Assembly (NCBI GenBank): GCA_020723125.1
Contig: DYJM01000001.1
Coordinates: forward strand, 1 to 34,120
Direction: 5' to 3'
Length of the DNA: 34,120 bases
Source of the DNA: Acidithiobacillus ferrivorans
Lineage (GTDB): Bacteria > Pseudomonadota > Gammaproteobacteria > Acidithiobacillales > Acidithiobacillaceae
Shown here piece by piece: positions 7,304 to 16,539 of the stretch (within the stretch, counting starts at the first letter, position 1; the number at the start of each line of letters is the position of its first letter). A program made the translations under genes and the position numbers. The notes below the pieces were generated by a model. That model ran no database searches. It worked only from the letters and a program-made list of their open reading frames with translations, and was not told where the DNA came from.

Positions 7304-8205
7304 CAGATGGATATCTCAGGATGTTTCATCAGCAGACGCTCCATGAAAAAAGCCATATGTCCTGAAGCATTCTGGGCGTGTGGCCAACGTTCAACCGCCA
7401 CAGCCAAATCCTGCAGTGCGCGCGAAACCGGGGCATCCGGGTACATTTCCACCACCGCTTTCTGGGAACGAACCGCCGCGCGCAGGGCAGGATCCAGCGG
7501 AACACTGCCAATTTGTTCCAAGGTCACATCCAGAAATCCGTCGGCCACTTTGGCAATACGCTGGAACAAGGCATCCCCTTCTTTTCGATCCCTGACCATG
7601 TTGGGCAACACCTTGAAACGACGCACTCCGTAATTACGGCTAAGCACCTTGATCAACGCATAGGCATCGGTAATGGAAGCAGGCTCATTGGACAGCACTA
7701 CCAGAACTTCCTGTGCTGCCCGACTGAATGTCAGCACATCGCCGGCGATACCGGCGGGCAGGTCTATCAACAGATAATCCATCTCCAGACTCAGATCACC
7801 AATACCTTGAATCAAATTGGCCTGAGACTGTGTATCCAGATTGGCCATCTGTGCCACGCCACTGGCAGCGGGCAGGATGCGGATATTCCAGGGGCCGGTA
7901 ATCAGCACCTCTTCCATGCTTTTTTCGCCGGAAATCACATGCGACAGGTTATAGCGCGGACTGAGCCCCAACAGCACATCGACATTGCCGAGACCAAGGT
8001 CCGCATCAAAAAGCAGGGGCTTGGCCCCCTGTTGCGCCAGAGCTACCGCCAGATTAACGGCGACATTGGTTTTGCCCACCCCGCCCTTGCCACTGGCAAT
8101 GGCGATTACTTTAATTGGTTTTCTTGCCCGCATTCGGCGTAGCCCTTCTGCCTGATCCATTCTGTTCTCGTCCTGAACCATTACATTTAACCCGGACTCA
8201 TTCAT
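7303..8205 (-). CDS. fleN: FleN/FlhG, MinD-like ATPase controlling flagellar number
   Basis: FlhG/FleN is a MinD/ParA-family ATPase that restrains flagellar number; in polar flagellates it antagonises FleQ and stimulates the FlhF GTPase. The 300-residue product has the deviant Walker A SGKGGVGKT (38-46), switch I DADLGLGNVD, and Walker B LLIDLPAGI. The N-terminal motif DQAEGLRR (17-24) corresponds to the conserved segment by which FlhG activates FlhF. The start overlaps flhF by 4 bases (ATGA). In-frame ATGs at residues 9 and 16 also keep the DQAEGLRR motif. The gene order flhF-fleN-fliA is the standard one in polar flagellates. Confidence 0.96.
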   Translation of the reverse strand: MNESGLNVMVQDENRMDQAEGLRRMRARKPIKVIAIASGKGGVGKTNVAVNLAVALAQQGAKPLLFDADLGLGNVDVLLGLSPRYNLSHVISGEKSMEEVLITGPWNIRILPAASGVAQMANLDTQSQANLIQGIGDLSLEMDYLLIDLPAGIAGDVLTFSRAAQEVLVVLSNEPASITDAYALIKVLSRNYGVRRFKVLPNMVRDRKEGDALFQRIAKVADGFLDVTLEQIGSVPLDPALRAAVRSQKAVVEMYPDAPVSRALQDLAVAVERWPHAQNASGHMAFFMERLLMKHPEISI

Positions 8206-9389
8206 AACTGAGCGCCATGGTAACGGCTCCCCGGATTATCGGCCAGTCTACCCTTATGGAGCGCGCTATTCATTTTGAGCAAGTTCATTATTTGCTCCCA
8301 CGGCGCCTCATGCATGTCTTCCGGGACTTTCTGGCCGTCGCTATACCAGGCAACAGGCAAATGCTGTGCGGCAAGCCATTCCAGCACTGCCGCAAAGGCT
8401 GGAGTTTCATCGATCTTGGAAATGATGGCTCCACTGAGAGGAATATCCGTATAAGGTCGCAGGACAGCAGCCAGATTTCGCCCACTGAGACTGGCAGGAA
8501 TCAGCAAAAATCTTTGCGCATCGGCTCCCAGCGCCGCAAACCACTGGAGTTGTTCATTCAGGCGGGGATCCCTGGGTCCCATGCCGATGGTATCAATGAA
8601 TATCCACGAACGGTCACGATGCTTTTCCAGGGATTTCAACAAATCCTCGGGACCTTTGATCACATCGAGGGGAACACCGAGAATCCGCGCATAGATTTCG
8701 AGCTGTTCAACACCGGCAATCCGGTAAGTATCGGTAGTCAGGAGGGCCACCGAGTGCGGACCATGACGGAGAACCTGAGCAGCAGCCAACTTGGCGATGC
8801 TGGTGGTTTTACCCGAGCCCGTTGGTCCCAACAAAACAAACAAGCCTGGTTTTCCCAGAGTTGTCTGGCTAATCCCGACTTTTTCCTGGAGAGTGTTGAG
8901 CAATTTCTGCTCCCAGTCCCGGCATTCGCCCTGCTCCAGAAACTCCGTAATCCATTCCTCCGAAAAGCCCATCTCCCTCAAGGCTTCCTGAGCGGATTGC
9001 TGCACGGGTTGCGGCCCCCAACGTCTTTCCACCAACTGTTTGAGGGCTTGCAGTTCATCTCGCAATGGTGTGGATGCCAGTGGCTGGGACATGTCACGTG
9101 GCGAGGCATTTGGCGAAGATTGTGACGGTGCTGTTGCAGCCCCTTGCGCCGGTAGCTGGGTTGGCTGGAATGTTTCATTTTTTTCCGGATGGGTACGCAA
9201 AGGCTCCGGCCAGGCCGGAATGGATTGGGTTTCATTCCATTGTTTTTCATCAAAATCAATTGCGGCAACTATTTCTACCGCGCCGTCAGCCTCGCGATTG
9301 GAGAGGATTACGGCTTCAGGTCCCAAAGTGCCCCGAATCTGCTGGAGAACCTCTCGGGTGTTGGCACCACTAAATCGTTTGATTTTCAT
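8202..9389 (-). CDS. flhF: FlhF, SRP-type GTPase for flagellar placement
   Basis: FlhF is the third SRP-family GTPase and sets the polar site of flagellar assembly. The product is 395 residues. It starts with the typical MKIKRFSGANTREVLQQIR B domain, followed by a variable Pro/Gln-rich linker (about 55-110), an N domain (110-175) and the G domain from about 180. G-domain motifs are G1 GPTGSGKTT (188-196), LLTTDTYRIAGVEQL, the G3-like FIDTIGMGPRD, and SKIDET in the guanine-specificity position where TKLDE is usual. An AGGAG lies 10 bases before the ATG. It is 43 bases downstream of flhA and overlaps fleN by 4 bases. Confidence 0.96.
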   Translation of the reverse strand: MKIKRFSGANTREVLQQIRGTLGPEAVILSNREADGAVEIVAAIDFDEKQWNETQSIPAWPEPLRTHPEKNETFQPTQLPAQGAATAPSQSSPNASPRDMSQPLASTPLRDELQALKQLVERRWGPQPVQQSAQEALREMGFSEEWITEFLEQGECRDWEQKLLNTLQEKVGISQTTLGKPGLFVLLGPTGSGKTTSIAKLAAAQVLRHGPHSVALLTTDTYRIAGVEQLEIYARILGVPLDVIKGPEDLLKSLEKHRDRSWIFIDTIGMGPRDPRLNEQLQWFAALGADAQRFLLIPASLSGRNLAAVLRPYTDIPLSGAIISKIDETPAFAAVLEWLAAQHLPVAWYSDGQKVPEDMHEAPWEQIMNLLKMNSALHKGRLADNPGSRYHGAQL

Positions 9390-9432
9390 AAAAACTGACT
9401 CCTGTTAGACGTTCTGGCACCATCCTGAAAAA

Positions 9433-11487
9433 TCAGGCACCCAGGGTAGCCACCACTCTGATTTTTTTACTTTCGGGTATTTCCGCATAAGAAAGAACCC
9501 GCATCCGGGGGGCACTGCGCGCCAGAAAGCGCGCCAAAAACGTGCGCATGGGCGCCATGGCCAACAATACCGGCTGCATCCCCCCTGCCTCCATTTGCTG
9601 CATCAAGTCCCCTGCCTTTTCCAGTACGCGCTGTGCCAAACCCGGCTCCAATGCTTCGCCGTTACTATTGCGCAGACTCTCTTGCAATAAGTGTTCCAAC
9701 TGCCCGTCCAGCACGGCAACAGGTAGTTCTGACTGCCCGGGAAACAGTCCCTGAACAATATAGGGACCCAGAGCGGTGCGCACGGCTGCCGTCAATTCGT
9801 CAACATCCTGGCTTTGCGGTGCATGCTCCGCCAAAATTTCGACGATAGTGCGCATATCGCGAATCGGGACGCCCTCATTCAGGAGGTTCTGCAAGACTTT
9901 TTTCAGTTTGTCCGGGGAAAGCATTTTGGGAATGACATCTTCCACCAGCTTGGGGGAGCGGCTGGCCAGATGGGAAAGCAGGCCTTCCACTTCTTCCCGA
10001 CCCAGCAAGTCCGCGCCATGGCTTTGGAGAATCTGGTGCAACTGGGTGGCAATCACGGTGGCCGGGTCCACCACGGTATAGCCCAAAGCCACGCTTTTAT
10101 CGCGCTCATCCTTGTCAATCCAAACAGCGGGCAATCCAAAAGAGGGATCAGTGGTCGGGGTCCCCGGGATTTTTCCAAGAACATTTCCGGGATCAATCGC
10201 CAGCAGTAAATCCGGAAATACCTCCCCGCCGCCCACCTCCACGCCTTTCACGTTAATGCGATAAGCCGTTGGTCTTAATTCCAGATTATCCCGAACATGG
10301 ACTGCCGGTACCAGAAATCCAAAATCCTGGGCAAATTTTTTGCGAACGCCGCGAATTCGAGCCAGTAATTCACCACCCTGACCTTTGTCCACCAGCGGAA
10401 TCAGACGGTACCCGACTTCAAGTCCCAAAGGATCCAATGGCTCCACACTCGCCCAGGTCACCTCCTCCGGCTCTGTAGCACCAACAGGAGCTTCAACAAC
10501 TTTTTCCGGTGCTTTAGCCTGTTTGCCATACCAGACGATTGCGCCCAGCAAGGCCGCCGCACCCAGGAAAGGTAAATGGGGCATCCCTGGAATCAGACCC
10601 AGAATGGCCAAAATAACCGCCACAATAGTCATCACTTCCCTATTTTGAAATACCTGGCCGATCAACTGCTTGCCCAAATCCTGACCGGTATTGACGGTAC
10701 TGACCACAATACCGGCCGCGATGGAAATGACCAAAGCCGGAATCTGTGCAACCAGGGCATCACCAATACTCAACAAGGTATAATCGTGGGCGGCTGTACT
10801 CAAACTCAGACCATGCTGCCAAATGCCAATAATCAGACCACCAATCAAGTTGATAAACAGAATCAAAATGGCCGCTACCGCATCACCGCGCACAAATTTG
10901 CTGGCACCATCCATCGATCCGAAAAAGTCGGCTTCCTGAGCAATTTCGCTGCGCCGCCGATGGGCCTCTTCCTGGTCGATAATTCCTGCATTTAAATCGG
11001 CATCAATGGCCATTTGTTTGCCGGGCATGGCATCCAGGGTAAAACGGGCACTGACTTCGGCAATACGCCCAGCCCCTTTGGTGATCACCACAAAATTGAT
11101 GATCACCAGAATGGCGAAAACAATAATGCCAACGACGTAATCTCCACCCACCACAAACTGGCCGAAAGATTCAATCACCTGCCCCGCGGCACCCGGACCA
11201 TTCTGTCCATGCAGGAGAATAATTCGCGCAGCAGCCACGTTCAGGGACAAGCGCAGCAGAGTCGTCAGCAACAAGGCCGTAGGAAAGGCTGCAAATTCGA
11301 GGGGCCGCTTCATGTACAGGCTGACCAGCAGAATAATCAGCCCCAGGGTAATATTGAACGTAAACAAAATATCCAGCAGAAAAGTGGGTAGCGGGATAAT
11401 CAGCATGGCCAGCACCATAATCACCAGTATGGGCGCAGCCAAGGTATGCCAGTTGAGTTTTTGCAAGAGACGGCTGATAAAATTCAT
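9433..11487 (-). CDS. flhA: FlhA, flagellar type III export gate
   Basis: FlhA forms the nonameric export-gate ring of the flagellar type III secretion apparatus. The 684-residue protein has eight predicted membrane helices in the first ~330 residues, beginning LAAPILVIMVLAMLIIPLP. The conserved cytoplasmic loop includes FVVITKGAGRIAEVSARFTLDAMPGKQMAIDADL. The C-terminal cytosolic domain (from about 350) binds substrate-chaperone complexes and ends RVLSYAEIPESKKIRVVATLGA, typical of the family. It starts 3 bases after flhB. Length and motifs are all as expected. Confidence 0.98.
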   Translation of the reverse strand: MNFISRLLQKLNWHTLAAPILVIMVLAMLIIPLPTFLLDILFTFNITLGLIILLVSLYMKRPLEFAAFPTALLLTTLLRLSLNVAAARIILLHGQNGPGAAGQVIESFGQFVVGGDYVVGIIVFAILVIINFVVITKGAGRIAEVSARFTLDAMPGKQMAIDADLNAGIIDQEEAHRRRSEIAQEADFFGSMDGASKFVRGDAVAAILILFINLIGGLIIGIWQHGLSLSTAAHDYTLLSIGDALVAQIPALVISIAAGIVVSTVNTGQDLGKQLIGQVFQNREVMTIVAVILAILGLIPGMPHLPFLGAAALLGAIVWYGKQAKAPEKVVEAPVGATEPEEVTWASVEPLDPLGLEVGYRLIPLVDKGQGGELLARIRGVRKKFAQDFGFLVPAVHVRDNLELRPTAYRINVKGVEVGGGEVFPDLLLAIDPGNVLGKIPGTPTTDPSFGLPAVWIDKDERDKSVALGYTVVDPATVIATQLHQILQSHGADLLGREEVEGLLSHLASRSPKLVEDVIPKMLSPDKLKKVLQNLLNEGVPIRDMRTIVEILAEHAPQSQDVDELTAAVRTALGPYIVQGLFPGQSELPVAVLDGQLEHLLQESLRNSNGEALEPGLAQRVLEKAGDLMQQMEAGGMQPVLLAMAPMRTFLARFLARSAPRMRVLSYAEIPESKKIRVVATLGA

Positions 11488-11490
11488 CGA

Positions 11491-12618
11491 TTAATCCCGT
11501 TTATCGAGTTCTGCAGGCACTGACCAGGTATCCGGCAATGGCGGATACTGCTGCGGAGCAGCCACCCGTAATTGATATAAATAGGCGAGAAGTTCTGCCA
11601 CTGCCCGATACAAGCTCACAGGAATTTCCTGCTCCAGTTCGACATGATGAAACAGGGCGCGCGCCAATGGTGGTGCTTCGACAATAGGAATGTGGTGTTC
11701 GGCGGCAATTTCACGAATCTTGGCAGCCACCAGATCGGCACCTTTGGCGATCAACATGGGTGCACGTTGTTCCCCTTCTTTGTATCGCAGGGCAACGGCA
11801 TAGTGGGTTGGGTTGGTCACAATGACATCGGCTTTGGGAATGGCTGCCATCATCCGCCGCCGCGCCATTTCCCGCTGCATGGAGCGTACTTTGGATTTGA
11901 TTTCAGGATTACCATCGGACTCTTTCATTTCATCCTTGATTTCCTGACGGGACATTTTCAACCTCTGATTCTGGGTCCAAATCTGGAAAGGGACGTCAAA
12001 AAGCACGATCAACAGTGTGGTGGCGGAGAGGATCAAAAAAACCAGTCCGCTCATTTGCATCAGATGTAAAAGAGCATGATCGGGGGTTTCCGCTACCAGG
12101 CCGAACAGGGCGTGACGCTGCGCCCAAAGCAAGGTCACCCCGAAGCCACCGATCACCAGGGTTTTCAAAACTGCTTTCACCAGTTCCAGGGCACCATGTT
12201 TCGAGATGATTTTCTGGGCACCACTGATTGGGTCCAGCTTGGTAAAATCCGGTATCAAGGATTGGGTACTGAAAACCCAACCGCCGACCATCAGTCCCGA
12301 CGCAATGACTGCCACCAGCAAAATCAGGAAGTAAGGCAAGGTCATCCAGGTAGCCATCATCAACATGCGTGCAAAATGTCTGAGCAAATCAGCGGAATCC
12401 GTCATCTCGGGAGTGGACAAATGCAGACCGGCATACAAAAAAGCCGCAAGACTCTGATAAATGTGGTCCGCAAACACATAAAACAGGCTGGCAGAAACCA
12501 GTAACAGAGCGCTGGTGGACAGCTCCCGGGAGCGCGCCACCTGACCTTTTTTGCGGGCGTCCTCCTGACGTTTCGGCGTCGCCGCTTCAGTGCGTTCCTG
12601 AGCGTTTTCTTCCGCCAT
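11491..12618 (-). CDS. flhB: FlhB, export gate protein and substrate-specificity switch
   Basis: FlhB is the autocleaving export-gate component that switches secretion from rod/hook to filament proteins together with FliK. The 375-residue product has four membrane helices (about 35-55, 90-115, 145-165, 190-212) and a charged linker. The cleavage motif NPTH is at residues 269-272, the same numbering as in E. coli. The N-terminus (AEENAQERTEAATPKRQEDARKKGQVARSRE) is the family signature. It lies 34 bases after fliR and 3 bases before flhA. Confidence 0.98.
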   Translation of the reverse strand: MAEENAQERTEAATPKRQEDARKKGQVARSRELSTSALLLVSASLFYVFADHIYQSLAAFLYAGLHLSTPEMTDSADLLRHFARMLMMATWMTLPYFLILLVAVIASGLMVGGWVFSTQSLIPDFTKLDPISGAQKIISKHGALELVKAVLKTLVIGGFGVTLLWAQRHALFGLVAETPDHALLHLMQMSGLVFLILSATTLLIVLFDVPFQIWTQNQRLKMSRQEIKDEMKESDGNPEIKSKVRSMQREMARRRMMAAIPKADVIVTNPTHYAVALRYKEGEQRAPMLIAKGADLVAAKIREIAAEHHIPIVEAPPLARALFHHVELEQEIPVSLYRAVAELLAYLYQLRVAAPQQYPPLPDTWSVPAELDKRD

Positions 12619-12652
12619 CAGACGCCCTCTCCAATGAGCTGTGGCTGAATAG

Positions 12653-13444
12653 TCATGGTTGTGCCGCCGTCAACATGGTTTTACCGGCAAAACTCATGGA
12701 CATGCTCAGCAAATGTTCAACCAGCATCTGCATGGCGGGCATGAATATATAAATGGCCAGCAGCCCAAGTCCCAACAAGAGCGGAAAACCAATCACGAAA
12801 ACATTCAGTTGTGGAGCCAGCTTTCCCAATATCCCCAGGGCAATATTGACCAATATCAAAGTACCCAATACCGGCGTGGAAATGGCCAGGCCCAAAGAAA
12901 ATATCACTGCCCCTTCGCTGACCAGCAAATGCCAGGTTGAGGGGTTGAGGCTGAGGCTGGCGCTGACCGGCAACAAGGTAAAGCTGCGCATCAAGGTCGC
13001 CAGTACCAGTAGTTGTCCATTCATCCCCATGAACAGCAGCAGCACCAGCAAATTCAGAAAATTGGACAAGGTCGGGACCTGCACACCGGTAACAGGGTCG
13101 AAAAAGCTGCTGAACCCCAGGCCCATCTGCAAACTGATCACCGAACCCGAAAACTGGATCACGCTGAAAATCAGGGTAATGGCAAACCCCAATGCAAAAC
13201 CGATCAACAATTGCTGAATCAGGAGAACCACCCCTTCGCCACTCAGGAAATGCACAGCGGGCATGGCCGGCAATGCCGGGGCAATTGCCACGCTGATCAG
13301 CAGCGCCAAGCCTACCCGAACCTGCACCGGGACCTGCGTCGCACTGAATACCGGAGCCGTGGACAGCAGCGCCAGCACCCGTACGAAAGGCCAGAAGACC
13401 AGGCCGATCCAATGCTCCAATTGCAGACTGGTAAAGTGAATCAT
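12653..13444 (-). CDS. fliR: FliR, export gate membrane protein
   Basis: FliR, with FliP and FliQ, builds the helical export pore at the base of the flagellar secretion system. The 263-residue product is strongly hydrophobic, with about six membrane segments, and carries family motifs such as PVFSATQVPVQVRVGLAL and FGSVISLQMGLGF-like sequence (FSGSVISLQMGLGFSSFFDP). Its ATG overlaps the fliQ stop by 4 bases (ATGA), so the two are translationally coupled. Confidence 0.96.
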   Translation of the reverse strand: MIHFTSLQLEHWIGLVFWPFVRVLALLSTAPVFSATQVPVQVRVGLALLISVAIAPALPAMPAVHFLSGEGVVLLIQQLLIGFALGFAITLIFSVIQFSGSVISLQMGLGFSSFFDPVTGVQVPTLSNFLNLLVLLLFMGMNGQLLVLATLMRSFTLLPVSASLSLNPSTWHLLVSEGAVIFSLGLAISTPVLGTLILVNIALGILGKLAPQLNVFVIGFPLLLGLGLLAIYIFMPAMQMLVEHLLSMSMSFAGKTMLTAAQP

Positions 13445-13713
13445 TGATCAATGAGATGAGGTATATCATGAAAAAGCTGGATGGTATAATCCATCATCAA
13501 ATGCAACATCCAGGGGCCGAGAATAATCATGACCAAGCCCATGGCAATCACCTTGGGCACAAAACTCAGGGTCATTTCGTTGATTTGCGTAGCCGCCTGG
13601 AAAATGCTGACCAGCACCCCGACCACCAGAGCAATACCCAAGAGCGGAGCAGAAAGCAGGAGCGTCGTCCAGATGGCATGTTGCCCCACATCAATAACAC
13701 CTTCAGGAGTCAT
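13441..13713 (-). CDS. fliQ: FliQ, export gate membrane protein
   Basis: FliQ is the small two-helix subunit of the FliPQR export pore. The 90-residue product has the usual length and the family signatures PLLGIALVVGVLVSIFQAATQINEMTLSFVPK. It has membrane hairpins at about 15-40 and 52-78. The gene begins 12 bases after fliP and overlaps fliR by 4 bases. Confidence 0.97.
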   Translation of the reverse strand: MTPEGVIDVGQHAIWTTLLLSAPLLGIALVVGVLVSIFQAATQINEMTLSFVPKVIAMGLVMIILGPWMLHLMMDYTIQLFHDIPHLIDQ

Positions 13714-13725
13714 AATAGGTTCTCC

Positions 13726-14520
13726 TCAATGCACAAAACTTTGTATCAGCGAACCAATCACCAGATCCCAGCCATTGACCAGCACAAAAAGCATCAGCTT
13801 GAAGGGAAAAGAGATGGTGACGGGTGACAACATCATCATGCCCATGGACATCAGCACCGCTGCCACGACCAGATCGATGATGACGAAAGGAATAAATATC
13901 AGAAAACCGATCTGAAACCCGGTTTTCAGTTCGGAAGTCACAAAAGCTGGAATCAACAAAGTCATGGGCGTATCGGCAGGGGCCTGCAACTGTTTGTGTC
14001 CGGACAATTTGACAAAAAGTGCCAGGTCATCCGGTCTGGTCTGGGAAAGCATAAATGTTCGCAGGGGCCCTTCGGCACGAGACATGGCCTCGGTGAGGTT
14101 GATCTGGTTTTTGCTTAATGGCTGCAGGGCCTGCGTATTGATCTGCTGAAAAACTGGAGCCATCACAAAAAACGTCAAAAACAGGGAAAGCCCGACAATC
14201 ACTTGACTCGGAGGCATCTGGGTAGAACCAAGAGCTTGTTTGAGCAGGGATAACACAATGATGATGCGGGTAAATGCGGTCATCATCAGTAACATGGCTG
14301 GCAGGAAAACCAGCACGGTCATGAAAATCAGGGTTTGAATACTGAGGCTGTACTCGGTAGCGCCTCCAGCCTGTGGCGTTGCGGTCAAGGCCGGGAGTCC
14401 TCCTGCCAGCGCAATCCCCGGCAGGGAAAAAACCATCAGTCCGGTGAAGAATCTCCTGAAGGCGGATGTTGATCGCCGGTTTTTACATTTCCCTTGGGGG
14501 CTGGGGTGTTTGGGCTCCAT
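13726..14520 (-). CDS. fliP: FliP, export gate membrane protein
   Basis: FliP forms the core of the flagellar export pore. The body is unmistakable: [90 protein letters not shown] and [14 protein letters not shown]. The N-terminus holds a cleavable-type signal ending ALAGG. The start is uncertain. The ATG at 14520 (264 residues, AAGGA close upstream) gives a long basic n-region and an 85-base overlap with fliO. An ATG at 14436 overlaps the fliO stop as TGATG but would leave a very short, uncharged signal. I favour 14520. Confidence 0.95.
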   Translation of the reverse strand: MEPKHPSPQGKCKNRRSTSAFRRFFTGLMVFSLPGIALAGGLPALTATPQAGGATEYSLSIQTLIFMTVLVFLPAMLLMMTAFTRIIIVLSLLKQALGSTQMPPSQVIVGLSLFLTFFVMAPVFQQINTQALQPLSKNQINLTEAMSRAEGPLRTFMLSQTRPDDLALFVKLSGHKQLQAPADTPMTLLIPAFVTSELKTGFQIGFLIFIPFVIIDLVVAAVLMSMGMMMLSPVTISFPFKLMLFVLVNGWDLVIGSLIQSFVH

Positions 14521-14963
14521 GTTCCTTGCTTACGCCTCTCCATCGCAGTACGTAACCAGCCGGCAAAAGCCGTTGCTGAATTACTGGTCGTATCCGGCAG
14601 CGCTGTCTCCAGGGTATGCAACAGATGAATGCCTGTTGGTGTTACCCCGAGTAGCAATTGCTGCTCTCCGACCTGTACTAGCAAAAGACGTTCCCGCGTA
14701 CCCAAAGGCAGGGATGTCACTACTTTGAGCCCGGCAACCGGGTTATTCATTGCCCCCGGCTGGAAATGTTTGAGCATCCAGATCACCGCAAAAAATATAG
14801 CCAATACAAACAACAAAGCGGCAAACAACTGCAATATGGACATCCAGGAAAAGGGGCTACCCGTGTCCATCACGGCGGGAGTAGCTGCTTGGGCCAAGGG
14901 ACTGAACCCGGACAATATCCAGAAGATCAGCCAAAATTTTGGCGTTGCAAGAGGACGTTTCAT
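14436..14963 (-). CDS. fliO: FliO, export gate assembly factor
   Basis: FliO is a membrane scaffold that helps FliP assemble into the export pore. The 175-residue product has an N-terminal signal-like segment ending SPLAQA, then a second hydrophobic helix ([22 protein letters not shown]). A cytoplasmic domain follows with the family pattern [36 protein letters not shown]. The C-terminal ~50 residues are Pro/Ser/Lys-rich and overlap the fliP start region. The ATG overlaps the fliN stop by 4 bases. Confidence 0.9.
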   Translation of the reverse strand: MKRPLATPKFWLIFWILSGFSPLAQAATPAVMDTGSPFSWMSILQLFAALLFVLAIFFAVIWMLKHFQPGAMNNPVAGLKVVTSLPLGTRERLLLVQVGEQQLLLGVTPTGIHLLHTLETALPDTTSNSATAFAGWLRTAMERRKQGTWSPNTPAPKGNVKTGDQHPPSGDSSPD

Positions 14964-15484
14964 CGCAATTTTTTGGCGCGCTCTGCAGGGCTGACGATAT
15001 CGGTCAAACGAATGCCAAATTTGTCATTCACCAGCACGACCTCGCCCTGGGCGATCAGATAACCATTGACCAACACATCCATGGGTTCACCGGCAAGCCG
15101 ATCCAACTCGACCACAGAACCTTGGGCAAGCTGCAACAAATTACGAATCTGAATTTTGGTTTTCCCCAATTCCACCGAAAGGGTTACTGGAATATCCAGT
15201 ATCATGTCGAGATTTTGTGCCTGGGTTCCCGTCGATCGGGAAGCTTGCAATTCCGGCATGGGCACTGGTGTTGCTGTTTTTGCAGATGCGGCTGAGGCAG
15301 CAACACCCTGCTCTGCAGTGGCCCCTGCCTCTCCGGAAACAGCTCCGGAAGGGTTCCCGGCCTTTGTTTCTGCAGCCTCCTGTTCGCTCATTGCGGCTGC
15401 CCAATCAGCCATAATATCGTCTGCCTGAGCGTTGTCAGCAGACTCTGTTGCAGACGCCGCCGGGGTATTCTGTTCTTCAGCCAT
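14960..15484 (-). CDS. fliN: FliN, flagellar switch (C-ring) protein
   Basis: FliN forms the base of the C-ring with FliM, takes part in direction switching, and docks FliH during export. The 174-residue protein has an extended Ala/Glu-rich N-terminus (about 1-95, probably disordered). A SpoA domain follows with the classical MILDIPVTLSVELGKTKIQIRNLLQLAQGSVVELDRLAGEPMDVLVNG stretch and GEVVLVNDKFGIRLTDI. It begins 3 bases after fliM and overlaps fliO by 4 bases. Confidence 0.97.
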   Translation of the reverse strand: MAEEQNTPAASATESADNAQADDIMADWAAAMSEQEAAETKAGNPSGAVSGEAGATAEQGVAASAASAKTATPVPMPELQASRSTGTQAQNLDMILDIPVTLSVELGKTKIQIRNLLQLAQGSVVELDRLAGEPMDVLVNGYLIAQGEVVLVNDKFGIRLTDIVSPAERAKKLR

Positions 15485-15487
15485 CTT

Positions 15488-16501
15488 CTAGTTCTCCATA
15501 GCGGCCATAGCTGCCTGTCCGGCAATCATTTCCGGACATAAATGTTTTTCCAACTGCACCGCAATTTTTCCGTTAGAAACCCCATAACGCCCGGAGAAAA
15601 CCGGGATTCCATCCACCTGCGCAAAAACCTCCTCGGGCATTTCTACGGGAATAATGTCTCCATCACGGAGCGCCAATAACTGCCGAAGCGTCAGTTGCGT
15701 TTGCAGAAATTGTACTTTCAGTTCCAGAGAGGCCTCCTGCATTTCGTCCTGCATGGATTGTACCCAGCGTCGGTCAATTTCCGAGCGGTCGGCCGTTGTT
15801 CCTGCGGTCAGTTGATCGCGGACGGGTTCTACCATGCCATAAGGCAGACAGATATCAAACGTACCACTCCCCGACTCCAGTTCCACATTGAATGTACTGA
15901 CAATCACCACTTCCGTGGGTGTGGCAATGCTGACAAATTGCGGGTTCACCTCGGAACGGGTTAGTTCCGGATTCAGTTCAGTCACCGGAGTCCAGGCATT
16001 TTTAAAGTCCTTGAATGCCAGATCCAGCAACCGTTTAATGATTCTTTGTTCCAGAGGCGTGAATTCACGGCCTTCAATACGCGCATGAAAACGTCCATCA
16101 CCGCCGAAATAATTATCTACCACGGCGAAGATCAGGCGCGGATCAAAAACAAACAATGCGGACCCCCGCAAGGGTTTGATTTGCACAATATTGATATTAC
16201 TGGGAACCACCAGTCTGCGTATAAATTCACTATATTTAATCAGGCGCACCGGACCCACGGATATTTCCGCCGTACGGCGGAGAAAATTAAACAGACTGAC
16301 CCGCCATAACCGCGCAAAGCGTTCATTGACCACCTCCAGAGTGGGCATTCGCCCCCGCACAATCCGATCCTGATTCGCCAGATCATAGGGACGAATACCG
16401 TCTGGAGCAGGTTCAGGTTCAGCGCGTATTTCGACATCACCATCTGACATGCCCTTGAATAGGGCATCCACTTCATCCTGAGAAAGAATATCCTGTACCA
16501 T
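15488..16501 (-). CDS. fliM: FliM, flagellar switch protein
   Basis: FliM links FliG to FliN in the C-ring and receives phospho-CheY. The 337-residue product starts MVQDILSQDEVDALFKG, containing the conserved CheY-binding helix (ILSQDEVDALFKG). A middle CheC-like domain follows (KPLRGSALFVFDPRLIFAVVDNYFGGDGR, FTPLEQRIIKRLLDLAFKDFKNAW), then a C-terminal SpoA domain (QTQLTLRQLLALRDGDIIPVEMPEEVFAQVDGIPVFSGRYG). It starts 38 bases after fliK and ends 3 bases before fliN. The intact CheY site implies a chemotaxis system elsewhere in the genome. Confidence 0.98.
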   Translation of the reverse strand: MVQDILSQDEVDALFKGMSDGDVEIRAEPEPAPDGIRPYDLANQDRIVRGRMPTLEVVNERFARLWRVSLFNFLRRTAEISVGPVRLIKYSEFIRRLVVPSNINIVQIKPLRGSALFVFDPRLIFAVVDNYFGGDGRFHARIEGREFTPLEQRIIKRLLDLAFKDFKNAWTPVTELNPELTRSEVNPQFVSIATPTEVVIVSTFNVELESGSGTFDICLPYGMVEPVRDQLTAGTTADRSEIDRRWVQSMQDEMQEASLELKVQFLQTQLTLRQLLALRDGDIIPVEMPEEVFAQVDGIPVFSGRYGVSNGKIAVQLEKHLCPEMIAGQAAMAAMEN

Positions 16502-16539
16502 GGCGTCACCGTATATGGAGTGTCAGGACATTGCAAGAC

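Noticed and set aside
7378-9125. Long plus-strand frames (254 and 302 codons) opposite fleN and flhF
   Set aside because: Both lie wholly antisense to well-conserved ATPase/GTPase genes and show no recognisable domain.
9424-9437. CCTGA/TCAGG hairpin spanning the flhA stop
   Set aside because: Only a 5-bp stem with no T-run; too weak to call a terminator between flhA and flhF.
12717-13469. 250-codon minus-strand frame overlapping fliR
   Set aside because: Same-strand shadow frame of fliR; Gly/Ala/Asp-rich, no motif, and incompatible with the clear FliR membrane protein.
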